Positions 47,664 through 55,742 of a stretch of 64,000 nucleotides of DNA are shown in pieces; position 1 is the first letter of the stretch; the number at the start of each line of letters is the position of its first letter. The notes beneath the pieces were generated by a model, which ran no database searches, had not been told where the DNA came from, and worked only from the letters and a program-made list of their open reading frames with translations. The position numbers and the translations under genes are program-made. This stretch comes from Deltaproteobacteria bacterium. Lineage in GTDB: Bacteria; UBA10199; GCA-002796325; JACPFF01. The stretch spans positions 1 to 64,000 of the forward strand of contig JACQUX010000041.1 of assembly GCA_016210045.1 (NCBI GenBank), given 5' to 3'.

Positions 47664-48216
47664 GGTCAAGAGCCGTTTGGCCCGAACAATCGGCGCGGCC
47701 ACTGCCGTTTTGTCCTACAAGACGATGGTGGAGATCGTGGTGAAGAATACGAAGCCTTGCAGTAGGGAGTACGTCCAAGTCTTGTACTACGATCCTCCGG
47801 AGTTGAGAGCGCAATTTCGGTCATGGCTTCCAATAGGTCGCCAACAGCCTCAATCCGGTGGCGATCTCGGCGAGAGGATGCAGCAGGCGTTCACTCACAC
47901 CTTGGTAGAAACCGAACATGTCGTCTTGATCGGAACCGATTGCATTGATGTGGATCGTCCCCTCATTTTGAAAGCTTTTCAGGATTTGGAGAAATCCGAT
48001 CTTGTACTCGGACCGGCAACAGACGGCGGTTATTATCTGATCGGGTGCAAGCGAGTGTATCCGAAAATTTTTACCGGAATCGATTGGAGTACCGCGCGTG
48101 TTTTTTCGCAGACCCTTCGAGCGGCGGAAACACTGAAACTCCGCGTCTCATGTCTACCGGAACTGGAAGACATCGACACGGCGGAACAATATGGAAGATT
48201 TAGAGAAAAAATTTAA
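47620..48216 (+). CDS. TIGR04282-type glycosyltransferase/nucleotidyltransferase-like protein
   Basis: The 198-residue protein has the family pattern 'LLIFAKYPEAGKVKSRLA' at the start, 'GDLGERMQQAF', 'VVLIGTDCIDVD' and 'LGPATDGGYYLIG'. Members are GT-A folds and pair with TIGR04283 enzymes. Start chosen at the ATG matching the family N-terminus, inside the previous gene. Part of the arsS operon by overlap on both sides. Confidence 0.85.
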   Translation: MKKLLIFAKYPEAGKVKSRLARTIGAATAVLSYKTMVEIVVKNTKPCSREYVQVLYYDPPELRAQFRSWLPIGRQQPQSGGDLGERMQQAFTHTLVETEHVVLIGTDCIDVDRPLILKAFQDLEKSDLVLGPATDGGYYLIGCKRVYPKIFTGIDWSTARVFSQTLRAAETLKLRVSCLPELEDIDTAEQYGRFREKI

Positions 48217-48793
48217 TCGGACCTCCCGTCTTTATGACTGGATCGATTGGCCTTTCGAGCGGTTTCGATATCGAACAATCCGCAGGCAGATTTGGGAAGG
48301 GTTGTCGGGAAGGATACTCGATGCAGGAGTCGGGACCGGATGCAATATCCCTTTCTATCCAGCAAATGCTCATGTCGTTGGCATCGATTTGAGTCAGGGG
48401 ATGCTCACCAAGGCAAAAAAGAAGGCAAGCGTTCTGGGAAAAGCTGTGGAGCTGAAGAAAGGGAACGTCTATCAACTCCCCTTTCCTGATGAATCCTTTG
48501 ATTTCATCGTCGGAACCTTTCTCTGCTGTGTGGTGGATCAACCTGCCGTTGCCGCCCATGAATTGAAGCGCGTTTGCAAGCGGGGCGGAAGAGTTTTTTT
48601 TCTTGAATACGTGTTATCCAAAAAAACGGTTCGGCGATTTATTCAAAAAATGGTTACCCCTTACACCCGTTTCATGTTCGGTGTCGATTTTACCCAAGAT
48701 ACACTCGCCACGCTGAAAGAGGCGGGTTTCAAAATTCTCCATGAAGATAATATTACCGGCGATGTTTTGAAATTGATCGTGACACAAACTTAA
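48191..48793 (+). CDS. Class I SAM methyltransferase (UbiE-like)
   Basis: The 200-residue enzyme has motif I 'ILDAGVGTGCNIPFY', motif II 'VVGIDLSQGML' and 'LPFPDESFDFIVGTFLCCVVD'. Lacking the ArsM cysteine set, it probably methylates something other than free arsenite, for example the sugar or lipid part of an organoarsenical. It overlaps the previous gene by 26 bp. Specific role is inference from the cluster. Confidence 0.75.
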   Translation: MEDLEKKFNRTSRLYDWIDWPFERFRYRTIRRQIWEGLSGRILDAGVGTGCNIPFYPANAHVVGIDLSQGMLTKAKKKASVLGKAVELKKGNVYQLPFPDESFDFIVGTFLCCVVDQPAVAAHELKRVCKRGGRVFFLEYVLSKKTVRRFIQKMVTPYTRFMFGVDFTQDTLATLKEAGFKILHEDNITGDVLKLIVTQT

Positions 48794-48803
48794 AGAGGCG
48801 TTG

Positions 48804-50222
48804 ATGCCAACCAAGAAGTACCATTTGATCGTGATCGGTGGCGGCTCCGGCGGGCTTGTCTGCGCCGCCGGAGCCGCCGGTCTTGGGGCCAAAGTCGCGC
48901 TGATCGAAAGGCACAAGATGGGCGGCGATTGTCTGAATACCGGCTGTGTGCCGTCGAAGGCCATCATCCGCTCGGCAAAAATTATTCATGATGCGCAAAC
49001 CGCCGAGCGGTTCGGATTGAAACCGCACCGGTTTGACATCAAACTCGATTCGGTCCTGGTCTCCGTCCGCGAGGTTCAAGGAAAAATCGCCCATCACGAT
49101 TCGGTCGAAAGATTCGTGTCGCTCGGAGTCGACGTCCATCTGGGTGAGTACCGATTTATTTCTCCGTATCAGATATCCAACGGGCAGGAAACCTTGGAGG
49201 CAAAACGCTTTTGTATCGCTACGGGCGCTGCCCCCTTTGTCCCTCCCATTCCCGGTTTAGACAAAATTTCCTATCTGACGAGCGATAATGTCTGGCAGTT
49301 AAAAGAGCTGCCTCAAAGTCTCATCGTCTTGGGCGGCGGCCCTATCGGAGCGGAACTGGCGCAAACCTTTGCGAGACTGGGTTCCACTGTAACCATTGTC
49401 GAAATGGCCGATAGGCTTTTGATTCGTGAAGACCCCGAAGTGTCCGAGTTAGTCAAAAAGAGATTTGAGACGGAAGGCCTGACGGTATTACTCAAAACGA
49501 AGGCCGAACAAATCGATGATGGCTTGATCGTTTCCGATCCTGACGGACAGAAAAGAAAAATCGCATTCGACCAGATTCTCGTGGCCGTGGGGCGGGCTCC
49601 CAATGTGAGCGGTCTCGGCTTGGAAAATGCGGGAATCGTCTATGACAAAAAGGGAATCAAAGTTGACGCGACACTCCGAACGACCGCCAAGCATATTTAT
49701 GCCTGTGGCGATATTGTTGGTCCTTATCAATTCACCCACACCGCCGATTTTCAGGCTCGACTTATCCTTCGCAACGCCTTGTTTCCCGGCAAATCCAAAA
49801 TCGATTACCGCGTGGTGCCGTGGTGCACGTTTACTGAACCCGAAGTCGCCCGCGTCGGCCTCAATGAATCCGAGGCCAAACAAAACATGGTGGCGCACGA
49901 TGTGTATCAATACTCATTGAGCGATCTCGACCGCGCCGTTTGTGACCGTGAACCAGAGGGATTTATCAAGGTGCTGACCCACAAAGGAACGGATCAGCTG
50001 TTAGGTGTTACGTTGGTCGGTTCTCATGCCGGTGATTTATTGCATGAGTTGACCTTAGCCATGCATCAGAAAATCGGCTTGAAGCAAGTGGCGTCAATGA
50101 TTCATGTCTACCCGACACTGGCGGAAGTCAGTAAGCGCATTGCCGATATGTATCAGCGTACTCGACTGACCGACGGCACAAAAAAGTGGCTGAAACGTTA
50201 TTTCCGATGGAGGTTTGGCTAA
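48804..50222 (+). CDS. MerA-like FAD/NAD(P) disulfide oxidoreductase
   Basis: The 472-residue flavoprotein has an FAD site GGGSGGL (12-18), redox-active Cys43 and Cys48 in 'GGDCLNTGCVPSKA', a second dinucleotide site 'VLGGGPIGAELA' and the C-terminal dimerisation domain. It resembles mercuric reductase but lacks the N-terminal HMA domain and the C-terminal Cys-Cys pair that delivers Hg(II); it ends in YFRWRFG. True Hg(II) reduction is therefore doubtful; reduction of an arsenical or a thiol carrier is an alternative. Confidence 0.85.
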   Translation: MPTKKYHLIVIGGGSGGLVCAAGAAGLGAKVALIERHKMGGDCLNTGCVPSKAIIRSAKIIHDAQTAERFGLKPHRFDIKLDSVLVSVREVQGKIAHHDSVERFVSLGVDVHLGEYRFISPYQISNGQETLEAKRFCIATGAAPFVPPIPGLDKISYLTSDNVWQLKELPQSLIVLGGGPIGAELAQTFARLGSTVTIVEMADRLLIREDPEVSELVKKRFETEGLTVLLKTKAEQIDDGLIVSDPDGQKRKIAFDQILVAVGRAPNVSGLGLENAGIVYDKKGIKVDATLRTTAKHIYACGDIVGPYQFTHTADFQARLILRNALFPGKSKIDYRVVPWCTFTEPEVARVGLNESEAKQNMVAHDVYQYSLSDLDRAVCDREPEGFIKVLTHKGTDQLLGVTLVGSHAGDLLHELTLAMHQKIGLKQVASMIHVYPTLAEVSKRIADMYQRTRLTDGTKKWLKRYFRWRFG

Positions 50223-50224
50223 GC

Positions 50225-50884
50225 ATGAAAAAAAACTTCCTCCTGATCTTTTTTATTTCCGGCGTGCTTGGGCTCTATTTTTTCACACCGGTTCGGGATT
50301 ATTTGTCCAAAGAGGGTTTCGTCACCTTGGAAGCATGGATTCGGTCCCAAGGTGTTTTGGCCCCTCTCGTCTTCGGACTCATCTACATCGCGGCCACGGT
50401 TTTTGCGCTTCCGGGATCGGTCTTAACAATTGGTGGCGGTCTTTTATTCGGGGCCTGGTGGGGAACGCTGATCAACTGGCTCTCTGCCAGCCTGGGTGCC
50501 ATGATCAGTTTTCTCCTCGCGCGTTATCTGGGACGGGAGACTGTAACAAAGCTTCTCAAGAGCAAAGGAACTCTCCATGGACTGAATGAGAAAATCGGCT
50601 GCAGCGGATTTTACTCCGTGCTCCTGTTCCGGTTGGTTCCCTTATTCCCGTTCAACGGCCTGAATTTCGGCTTAGGGCTGACGAATGTTTCTCTGCGCGA
50701 TTACACGCTCGCAACCCTTCTGGGGATGCTTCCCGGAACATTTGTGTACACCTCGTTGGGTTCCGCCGGACGGCATTTGAGTTTTGCGGATCCCTCGACT
50801 TGGCTGCAAATCCAAGTGTGGGGACCATTTGTCTTGGTAATGCTCTTGTCATTCATCCCAAAGTTTTTGAAGAAAAGAGCTTGA
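50225..50884 (+). CDS. TVP38/TMEM64 (DedA-like) membrane protein
   Basis: The 219-residue inner-membrane protein has about five helices and the SNARE-associated domain signature: 'FALPGSVLTIGGGLLFG', 'SASLGAMISFLLARYLGRE' and 'FRLVPLFPFNGLNFGLGLT', then 'LLGMLPGTFVYTSLGS'. Family members are implicated in lipid scrambling or transport. It follows the flavoprotein gene by 2 bp, as is frequent in arsS/mer neighbourhoods. Substrate unknown; movement of an arsenolipid is a speculation. Confidence 0.85.
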   Translation: MKKNFLLIFFISGVLGLYFFTPVRDYLSKEGFVTLEAWIRSQGVLAPLVFGLIYIAATVFALPGSVLTIGGGLLFGAWWGTLINWLSASLGAMISFLLARYLGRETVTKLLKSKGTLHGLNEKIGCSGFYSVLLFRLVPLFPFNGLNFGLGLTNVSLRDYTLATLLGMLPGTFVYTSLGSAGRHLSFADPSTWLQIQVWGPFVLVMLLSFIPKFLKKRA

Positions 50885-50912
50885 CCCTGTAGTATACTAC
50901 AGGGTTCAGACT
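50881..50912 (+). promoter_or_regulatory. MerR-type promoter with 20-bp perfect palindrome
   Basis: TTGACC (50881-50886) is followed by the exact palindrome CCCTGTAGTA/TACTACAGGG (50885-50904) and a poor -10 (CAGACT or TCAGAC). The dyad lies in an over-long spacer (about 19-20 bp), the arrangement that MerR-family activators correct by DNA distortion. It overlaps the stop of the TVP38 gene and lies 17 bp before merR, so regulator and following genes share it. Confidence 0.85.
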
Positions 50913-50921
50913 GATCTTGCT

Positions 50922-51419
50922 ATGAAGGAAAACGACCTCACCATCGGAAAAGTGGCTCGCCTCACGGCGGCCGGCATTGAGACCATCCGTTTCTACGAAC
51001 GGCAAGGCTTAATCCCCGCACCGCCGCGCCGGGATTCGGGCTATCGGCAGTATCCTTCCGCAACGATTGAGCGCGTCCGTTTTATCAAAAGGGCCAAGGA
51101 TCTCGGATTCACGCTCGCCGAAATCAAGGAGTTGCTGGACTTGAGCGTTGGTCCGAAGGCGACATGCGCCGCTGTGAAACGCAAGGCCGACGAGAAAATC
51201 AACGAAGTGGATGCCAAGATCACCGATCTCAAACGGATCAAGCGGGCGCTGAGCCGGTTGACGGCTCAATGCCGAGGGAAAGGGCCGATCAGCGAATGTC
51301 CGATTCTGGAAAACTTGAAATCGAAAGAGAGCAAGGGCGGCGTAGCGACAGCGCAGCCATTGCCTGCGGGAGCGCTACCCGCAACGCGTGAGCGTTGCGC
51401 ACCAAGGAGAAAATCATGA
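50922..51419 (+). CDS. merR: Mercury-type MerR regulator
   Basis: The 165-residue regulator has the MerR winged helix (about 6-75, 'TIGKVARLTAAGIETIRFYER') and a coiled-coil dimer helix. Cysteines fall at 82, 117 and 126, the same numbers as the Hg(II) ligands of Tn501/Tn21 MerR, with the C-X8-C loop 'CRGKGPISEC'. Hg(II) sensing is therefore strongly indicated. The C-terminus is longer than usual (about 30 extra residues, charged), and its last codons overlap merT (ATGA). Confidence 0.9.
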   Translation: MKENDLTIGKVARLTAAGIETIRFYERQGLIPAPPRRDSGYRQYPSATIERVRFIKRAKDLGFTLAEIKELLDLSVGPKATCAAVKRKADEKINEVDAKITDLKRIKRALSRLTAQCRGKGPISECPILENLKSKESKGGVATAQPLPAGALPATRERCAPRRKS

Positions 51420-51757
51420 AACAATCTCTTTCAAAAATTACAGCGGTCTTCGCCACGGGCACGGCCTTCTTGGGCTCCTGTTGCGCGCTTCCCCTGCTTC
51501 TCCTGGGACTGGGAGCGGGGAGTGCCGGGCTCGCCACTGCGTTGACTCCGTTTCGACCCTACATGATCGGCATTACGCTCGTGCTCTTGGGAATCGCTTT
51601 TTATACGGTGTACGGATGCAAACAAACCTGCGAGGGCGAAGGAACCTGCGACGTAAAAAAAATTCGCGGGACCAAAATAATACTGTGGGTGGCTACGGGA
51701 CTCGCCCTGTTTTTTCTGGTTGGCCCCAGCATTATTGCCCAATGCATTCTCTCATAA
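51416..51757 (+). CDS. merT: MerT-like mercury transport protein
   Basis: The 113-residue inner-membrane protein has three helices. Helix 1 carries the vicinal pair Cys22-Cys23 in 'GSCCALPLLLLGLG', as in MerT, and the loop after helix 2 has Cys68, Cys72 and Cys78. MerT imports Hg(II) for reduction. No merP and no complete merA lie nearby, so the fate of imported metal is unclear. AAGGAG precedes the ATG, which overlaps the merR stop. Confidence 0.85.
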   Translation: MKQSLSKITAVFATGTAFLGSCCALPLLLLGLGAGSAGLATALTPFRPYMIGITLVLLGIAFYTVYGCKQTCEGEGTCDVKKIRGTKIILWVATGLALFFLVGPSIIAQCILS

Positions 51758-51772
51758 CCACAAGGACTCTTT

Positions 51773-52165
51773 ATGCCGAATCATGATCTGACAGGTGTCG
51801 ATCCCGCATTGGGATTGATGAAGGAGTTTGCCAAGGTGACCCAAGGAGTCCCTGCGCATATTCAAAAGATGCGGCAGGAGACTATTTTCAAAGAGGGAGC
51901 CGTGCCGAGCAAATACAAGACTCTGGCCGCAGTCCTGTGGGCCATCAATGCCAAATGTGAACCGTGCATCCGTTTTTATATCCAGCAGGCCGCCAAATCC
52001 GGTGCGTCCGAAGTAGAGTTGGGAGAATTCCTGGCCGTGGGCGCCACGATGGGCGGTTGCGTCGGTGAGATGTGGGCACTCAAAGCCTACAAGGCTTATA
52101 AGGATACGACTGCGGAGAAAGACCAGGACGAATCCTGCTGTCAGGTTGAAAATCATTCCTCTTAA
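51773..52165 (+). CDS. Cys-rich AhpD/carboxymuconolactone-decarboxylase-like protein
   Basis: The 130-residue helical protein has the AhpD-fold motif 'AINAKCEPCIRFYIQQA' with Cys62-X2-Cys65, but the conserved His three residues after the second Cys is Phe/Tyr. Additional Cys96 and a terminal Cys122-Cys123 make five thiols in all. In a mer/ars context it may act as a thiol carrier or metal-binding protein; that is inference. It lies 15 bp after merT and ends the island block. Confidence 0.75.
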   Translation: MPNHDLTGVDPALGLMKEFAKVTQGVPAHIQKMRQETIFKEGAVPSKYKTLAAVLWAINAKCEPCIRFYIQQAAKSGASEVELGEFLAVGATMGGCVGEMWALKAYKAYKDTTAEKDQDESCCQVENHSS

Positions 52166-52217
52166 AGGTCTGTGCCGGAGGATTCCGTTCAGAGACACTC
52201 TCACAACACGCCTTCCC

Positions 52218-52243
52218 CAGGTTTGCAAATTATGACATAGCAG
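52218..52243 (+). repeat. Right 26-bp direct repeat at the island edge
   Basis: It matches the repeat at 44823-44848 at 22 of 26 positions in the same orientation. It ends 5 bp before the ATG of the GH57 gene and leaves that gene without an evident ribosome-binding site. Confidence 0.65.
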
Positions 52244-52248
52244 TGTGC

Positions 52249-53763
52249 ATGCCCCGCCATATCGTCATTCATGGACATTTCTATCAGCCGCCGCGGGAAG
52301 ATCCGTGGCGGTGGACGGTGCCGCGCGAGCCGTCGGCGGCACCGGCGCACGATTGGAATCAACGCATCACGAAAGAGTGTTACGAGCCGAATCATGCGGC
52401 GCGCATCTTAGGCCCGGCCGGTCAGGTGCGGCGGCGGCTCAACAACTACGGATACATGAGCTTCGACTTCGGGCCGACTTTGTTGGCGTGGCTGGAACAA
52501 CACGCTCCTGCAGTCTATCAAGGCATCTTACAAGGCGACCGGGAGGCGCAAGCCCGCTTCAGCGGTCACGGCACCGCGATTGCGCATCCGTATCATCATC
52601 TGATTTTGCCGCTCGCGTCTTCCCGCGACAAACGCACGCAGTTGCTATGGGGCGTGCGCGACTTTCAACACCGCTTTCAACGCGCTCCGGAAGGCGTGTG
52701 GCTTCCGGAAACGGTCGTCGATCTGGAAAGTTTGGAGATCGCCGCCGATCTCGGCATCCGCTTTACCATCCTCGCGCCGCATCAAGTGCATCGCGTCCGC
52801 GCATTGAGCAGCGGTCATTGGCACGCACCAGCGCATCACGAGGCCGACCCGACCACACCATACGCATTGCAACTCCCGTCCGGCCGCCGCTTTCATGTAT
52901 TTTTCTATCACGGCGGTCTGGCCCGCGGTGTGGCATTCGACGGCATGTTGAACGATGGCGAGGCCATGATCCGGCGCCTGCTCGGCGCGTTTTCCGAACG
53001 CCGCGCTTGGCCGCAATTAGTCCACCTCGCGACCGACGGCGAAAGCTACGGCCACCATCACAAGTTCGGCGAAATGGCGTTGGCCTACGTCCTCGACGCG
53101 CTCGAAACGCGCGGCGACGCCCGCTTGACCACGTATGGCGAGTTCCTCACAAAACACGGGCCGACACATCAAGCGGAAATTCTGGAACACACCGCGTGGA
53201 GCTGCGCACACGGCATGGAACGCTGGCGCAGCGACTGCGGGTGTTGCATCAGTCATCAGCCCGGATGGACGCAACAATGGCGCGCCCCGCTGCGCGCCAC
53301 GCTCGACTGGCTGCGCGACGAACTCGATCCTGCGTTCGAACGCACCGCCGCGCGACTGTTAAAAGATCCGTGGGCCGCGCGCGACGACTACATCAATGTG
53401 CTGCTCGATGGCACCAACAATGGATTCACGACATTTTGCCACACCCACGCGCGCCACCCCCTCACCAGCACCGATCGCCATACCGTTCGCGCGCTGCTGT
53501 CGCTCCAATTTCATCGTCTCTGCATGTACACCAGTTGCGGTTGGTTCTTCGATGATCCCTCCGGCATCGAAACCGGTATCTTGCTGCTACACGCCGCACG
53601 GGCGCTGGAACTGGCTGCGGAGACGTGCGACCTCGATCGACGCTCCGCGTTTATGGATCGCTTGATCGCGGTAAAGAGCAACATCCCCGAGGCCGGCGAC
53701 GGAAAAAAAATCCTGACGACGCTGCTCGCGGCGCGCGCGCACCCGCGCCGCCGACACGCATGA
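52249..53763 (+). CDS. GH57-family alpha-glucan-active enzyme, DUF3536-containing type
   Basis: The 504-residue protein starts with the GH57 signature 'IVIHGHFYQPPRE' and has 'GVWLPETVVDLESLE' (likely nucleophile Glu) and 'VHLATDGESYGHHHKFGE' (likely acid Asp). The C-terminal third ('DDYINVLLDGTNN', 'MYTSCGWFFDDPSGIE') is the start of DUF3536, but the protein ends about where longer relatives continue for over 200 residues, so it may be truncated or a short variant. Codon use matches the glycogen operon from which the arsenic/mercury island separates it. GTG at 52243 is an alternative start. Confidence 0.8.
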   Translation: MPRHIVIHGHFYQPPREDPWRWTVPREPSAAPAHDWNQRITKECYEPNHAARILGPAGQVRRRLNNYGYMSFDFGPTLLAWLEQHAPAVYQGILQGDREAQARFSGHGTAIAHPYHHLILPLASSRDKRTQLLWGVRDFQHRFQRAPEGVWLPETVVDLESLEIAADLGIRFTILAPHQVHRVRALSSGHWHAPAHHEADPTTPYALQLPSGRRFHVFFYHGGLARGVAFDGMLNDGEAMIRRLLGAFSERRAWPQLVHLATDGESYGHHHKFGEMALAYVLDALETRGDARLTTYGEFLTKHGPTHQAEILEHTAWSCAHGMERWRSDCGCCISHQPGWTQQWRAPLRATLDWLRDELDPAFERTAARLLKDPWAARDDYINVLLDGTNNGFTTFCHTHARHPLTSTDRHTVRALLSLQFHRLCMYTSCGWFFDDPSGIETGILLLHAARALELAAETCDLDRRSAFMDRLIAVKSNIPEAGDGKKILTTLLAARAHPRRRHA

Positions 53764-53771
53764 CAACCGCA

Positions 53772-55310
53772 TCAAAACAGGAAAACCGGCATCGGATCGG
53801 AACCCATTTCCACACGCAATGCCGGCGGATCAGGCACATGCAAACGGACAATCCCGGGCGCGTCGTCCAACATGATTTCGCGCGTGGGAAAATGCGGACA
53901 CGCCAGTCCCAGCCATTGTTGGCCCCGTTGCCACAATTCCCACAACGCCACACGCTGCTGCGGCGGTGTGTCGGGATGACTGATATTGTCGAGGATCGAC
54001 TCCGGATAACGGACCATGACGTTGAAGAGACTCGCCAGCGTTTCGTCGAGTCCATCTTCCGGATGACCGCGATTTAACAAGCCGTGATAGACGTTATTCA
54101 CACCGTGATCCGTATAGTAAGAATCCTTGATCACGGCCAACACATCGAGCCGATCGACGGACGTCGTGAACAAAGCACCTAACTGATCGTACACGTGGCG
54201 ACCGCTACAGGCCATCACATGGGGATCGGTCGGCCGTTCGGGATTGGACAACCACTCCGCGCCGACCACGCTTGCAGTGACCGGATCGAGCGATGCCAAC
54301 TCGATCTCCCCGAAAATCGGCGGACACGGCGCCGACGCCGCACGCGTGCGCCACTCGGACTCCCGCCGTCTGTCGATCGCGTGCCCAAATTCATGCGTCA
54401 GTTCATCCAACGCCGTTTGCGGACGCGCCATTACGTGAATTTCGTGAGATGCCGAACTGTAATACGAAGAGATCCAATCGGGCGCGACCAACGGCGCTTG
54501 CTCGAACACAATGCGCTCCACTTCCATCCCAGGAAGACAGCCGTTGTATTGGTGCACCATACCGATGATGGCTTCGAGATCTGCGGCGCCGACATCGAAG
54601 CCGTCGTTGAATTCGAGTGAGAAGCCGTAGCGCGAACCGTCCGCGCGCGGCAACTCGCCTGCGTAGATGAGCACGTCGTCCGTCGTGGGTCGTGCGAACG
54701 TCAACTGTGCGCCGCTGAAGGTCGCCGCCAACACGCGTTCGTTGAACGACGTGGAGACGGGCCGCGGATCGAGACTCAACAGGGCCGTCAACCACATGGG
54801 ATCTTCGCGACGCGTATCCCCCGGAGGAATGCATTCCGCACGGAGTCGCGCGTCTTGCACACAACGTCCGACCGCATCGCGTGGGCGACGATACGCGACC
54901 GGTTGCACCGCGACCTCGCCCAACACGTAATAATGCTGACTCACAGCGGCCCAGATCGCGGCGCGTTCGGGAGCGGTAAATTGTGTCGTGAGTGCGCGGC
55001 GAGCCGCTTCGAAATGCGCCAATTTTCCGCGCGACGCCGGTGCCCGCAATTGCGCGCCCCAGTAGTCAATGGCTTCCAACTGTTGCCAATAACGGAAGTT
55101 CTTTTTCCATCGATCGGCAATCGTAAGTAATTGATCGAACAAATCGCTGACGGGCTGAACAACGGCGGCAAACGGAGCCAGTGGAGCGACTGGCGGAAGC
55201 GGACAAGCGGCATTCGGATCTTCATCGAACCACGCGGGCTCCGCCGCTCCGCCTCCCCACGAGACGCTCACTGCGGCAAACCCATCGCTGAAGACACCAG
55301 TTGGTGGCAT
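53772..55310 (-). CDS. Putative zinc metalloprotease with HEFGH motif
   Basis: The 512-residue protein contains 'ALDELTHEFGHAIDRR' (about 328-343), an HEXXH zinc site; a downstream Glu in 'GLDETLASLF' (about 440) could be the third ligand. Residues 60-200 are helical. I see no clear signal peptide from the ATG at 55310, though two Cys-containing segments suggest an exported protein whose start may be mis-set. No family is recognised. Activity and location are unproven. Confidence 0.5.
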   Translation of the reverse strand: MPPTGVFSDGFAAVSVSWGGGAAEPAWFDEDPNAACPLPPVAPLAPFAAVVQPVSDLFDQLLTIADRWKKNFRYWQQLEAIDYWGAQLRAPASRGKLAHFEAARRALTTQFTAPERAAIWAAVSQHYYVLGEVAVQPVAYRRPRDAVGRCVQDARLRAECIPPGDTRREDPMWLTALLSLDPRPVSTSFNERVLAATFSGAQLTFARPTTDDVLIYAGELPRADGSRYGFSLEFNDGFDVGAADLEAIIGMVHQYNGCLPGMEVERIVFEQAPLVAPDWISSYYSSASHEIHVMARPQTALDELTHEFGHAIDRRRESEWRTRAASAPCPPIFGEIELASLDPVTASVVGAEWLSNPERPTDPHVMACSGRHVYDQLGALFTTSVDRLDVLAVIKDSYYTDHGVNNVYHGLLNRGHPEDGLDETLASLFNVMVRYPESILDNISHPDTPPQQRVALWELWQRGQQWLGLACPHFPTREIMLDDAPGIVRLHVPDPPALRVEMGSDPMPVFLF

Positions 55311-55320
55311 GTAAATTGTC

Positions 55321-55445
55321 CAGGCTGTTCAAAAAGGTCCAGATGCTAGGCGGACCGTCAACCCGCGACCGGAGCGTACTTGGTAGTACGTGAGGATCGC
55401 GGGTTGGCGGGCCAACGACGCAGGTGGGCCTTTTTGGACAGCCTG
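55321..55445. repeat. 125-bp palindromic element, copy 2
   Basis: Same length and layout as 14658-14782: ends CAGGCTGTTCAAAAAGG and CCTTTTTGGACAGCCTG, stem CCGTCAACCCGCGA paired with TCGCGGGTTGGCGG, and the same CCGGAGCGTACT...GTACGTGAGGA apex. It begins exactly after the stop codon of the minus-strand DUF507 gene (55446) and lies before the metalloprotease gene. Confidence 0.85.
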
Positions 55446-55721
55446 CTACCCTCCCCCGAGGCGTTCCAACTCCTGTTCATAATATTGTTGATACAACACG
55501 TCCCACTCCCGCGAGCCTTCCGGAACTTGTCGTTTCAGGCTCGCAATCTTGGCACGCACTTTTTCGTCGACGGCGACGTCGGCCACGACATAACGGATCA
55601 TCGCCTTCTGCACGACACCCGCCAATTGTTGCGACGTGCCGGTTTCAATCAGGCGTTCGTGAAGTAAAGCAGTGGAAATTTTTTTGGCCAGGGCACTGAT
55701 GCGATCATCCGATATGAGCAT
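55446..55721 (-). CDS. DUF507 family protein (second of a pair)
   Basis: The 91-residue helical protein has the DUF507 pattern: 'LISDDRISALAKKIS' at the start and 'VRAKIASLKRQVPEGSREWDVLYQQYYEQEL' at the end. Function of the family is unknown. It follows a second DUF507 gene by 21 bp; tandem pairs are usual in deltaproteobacteria. Its stop touches the 125-bp repeat. Confidence 0.85.
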   Translation of the reverse strand: MLISDDRISALAKKISTALLHERLIETGTSQQLAGVVQKAMIRYVVADVAVDEKVRAKIASLKRQVPEGSREWDVLYQQYYEQELERLGGG

Positions 55722-55742
55722 AGTGGGTGTTTTCGTGTACTA

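Noticed and set aside
48804-50222. Calling the flavoprotein merA
   Set aside because: The HMA domain and the C-terminal cysteine pair needed for Hg(II) handling are absent.
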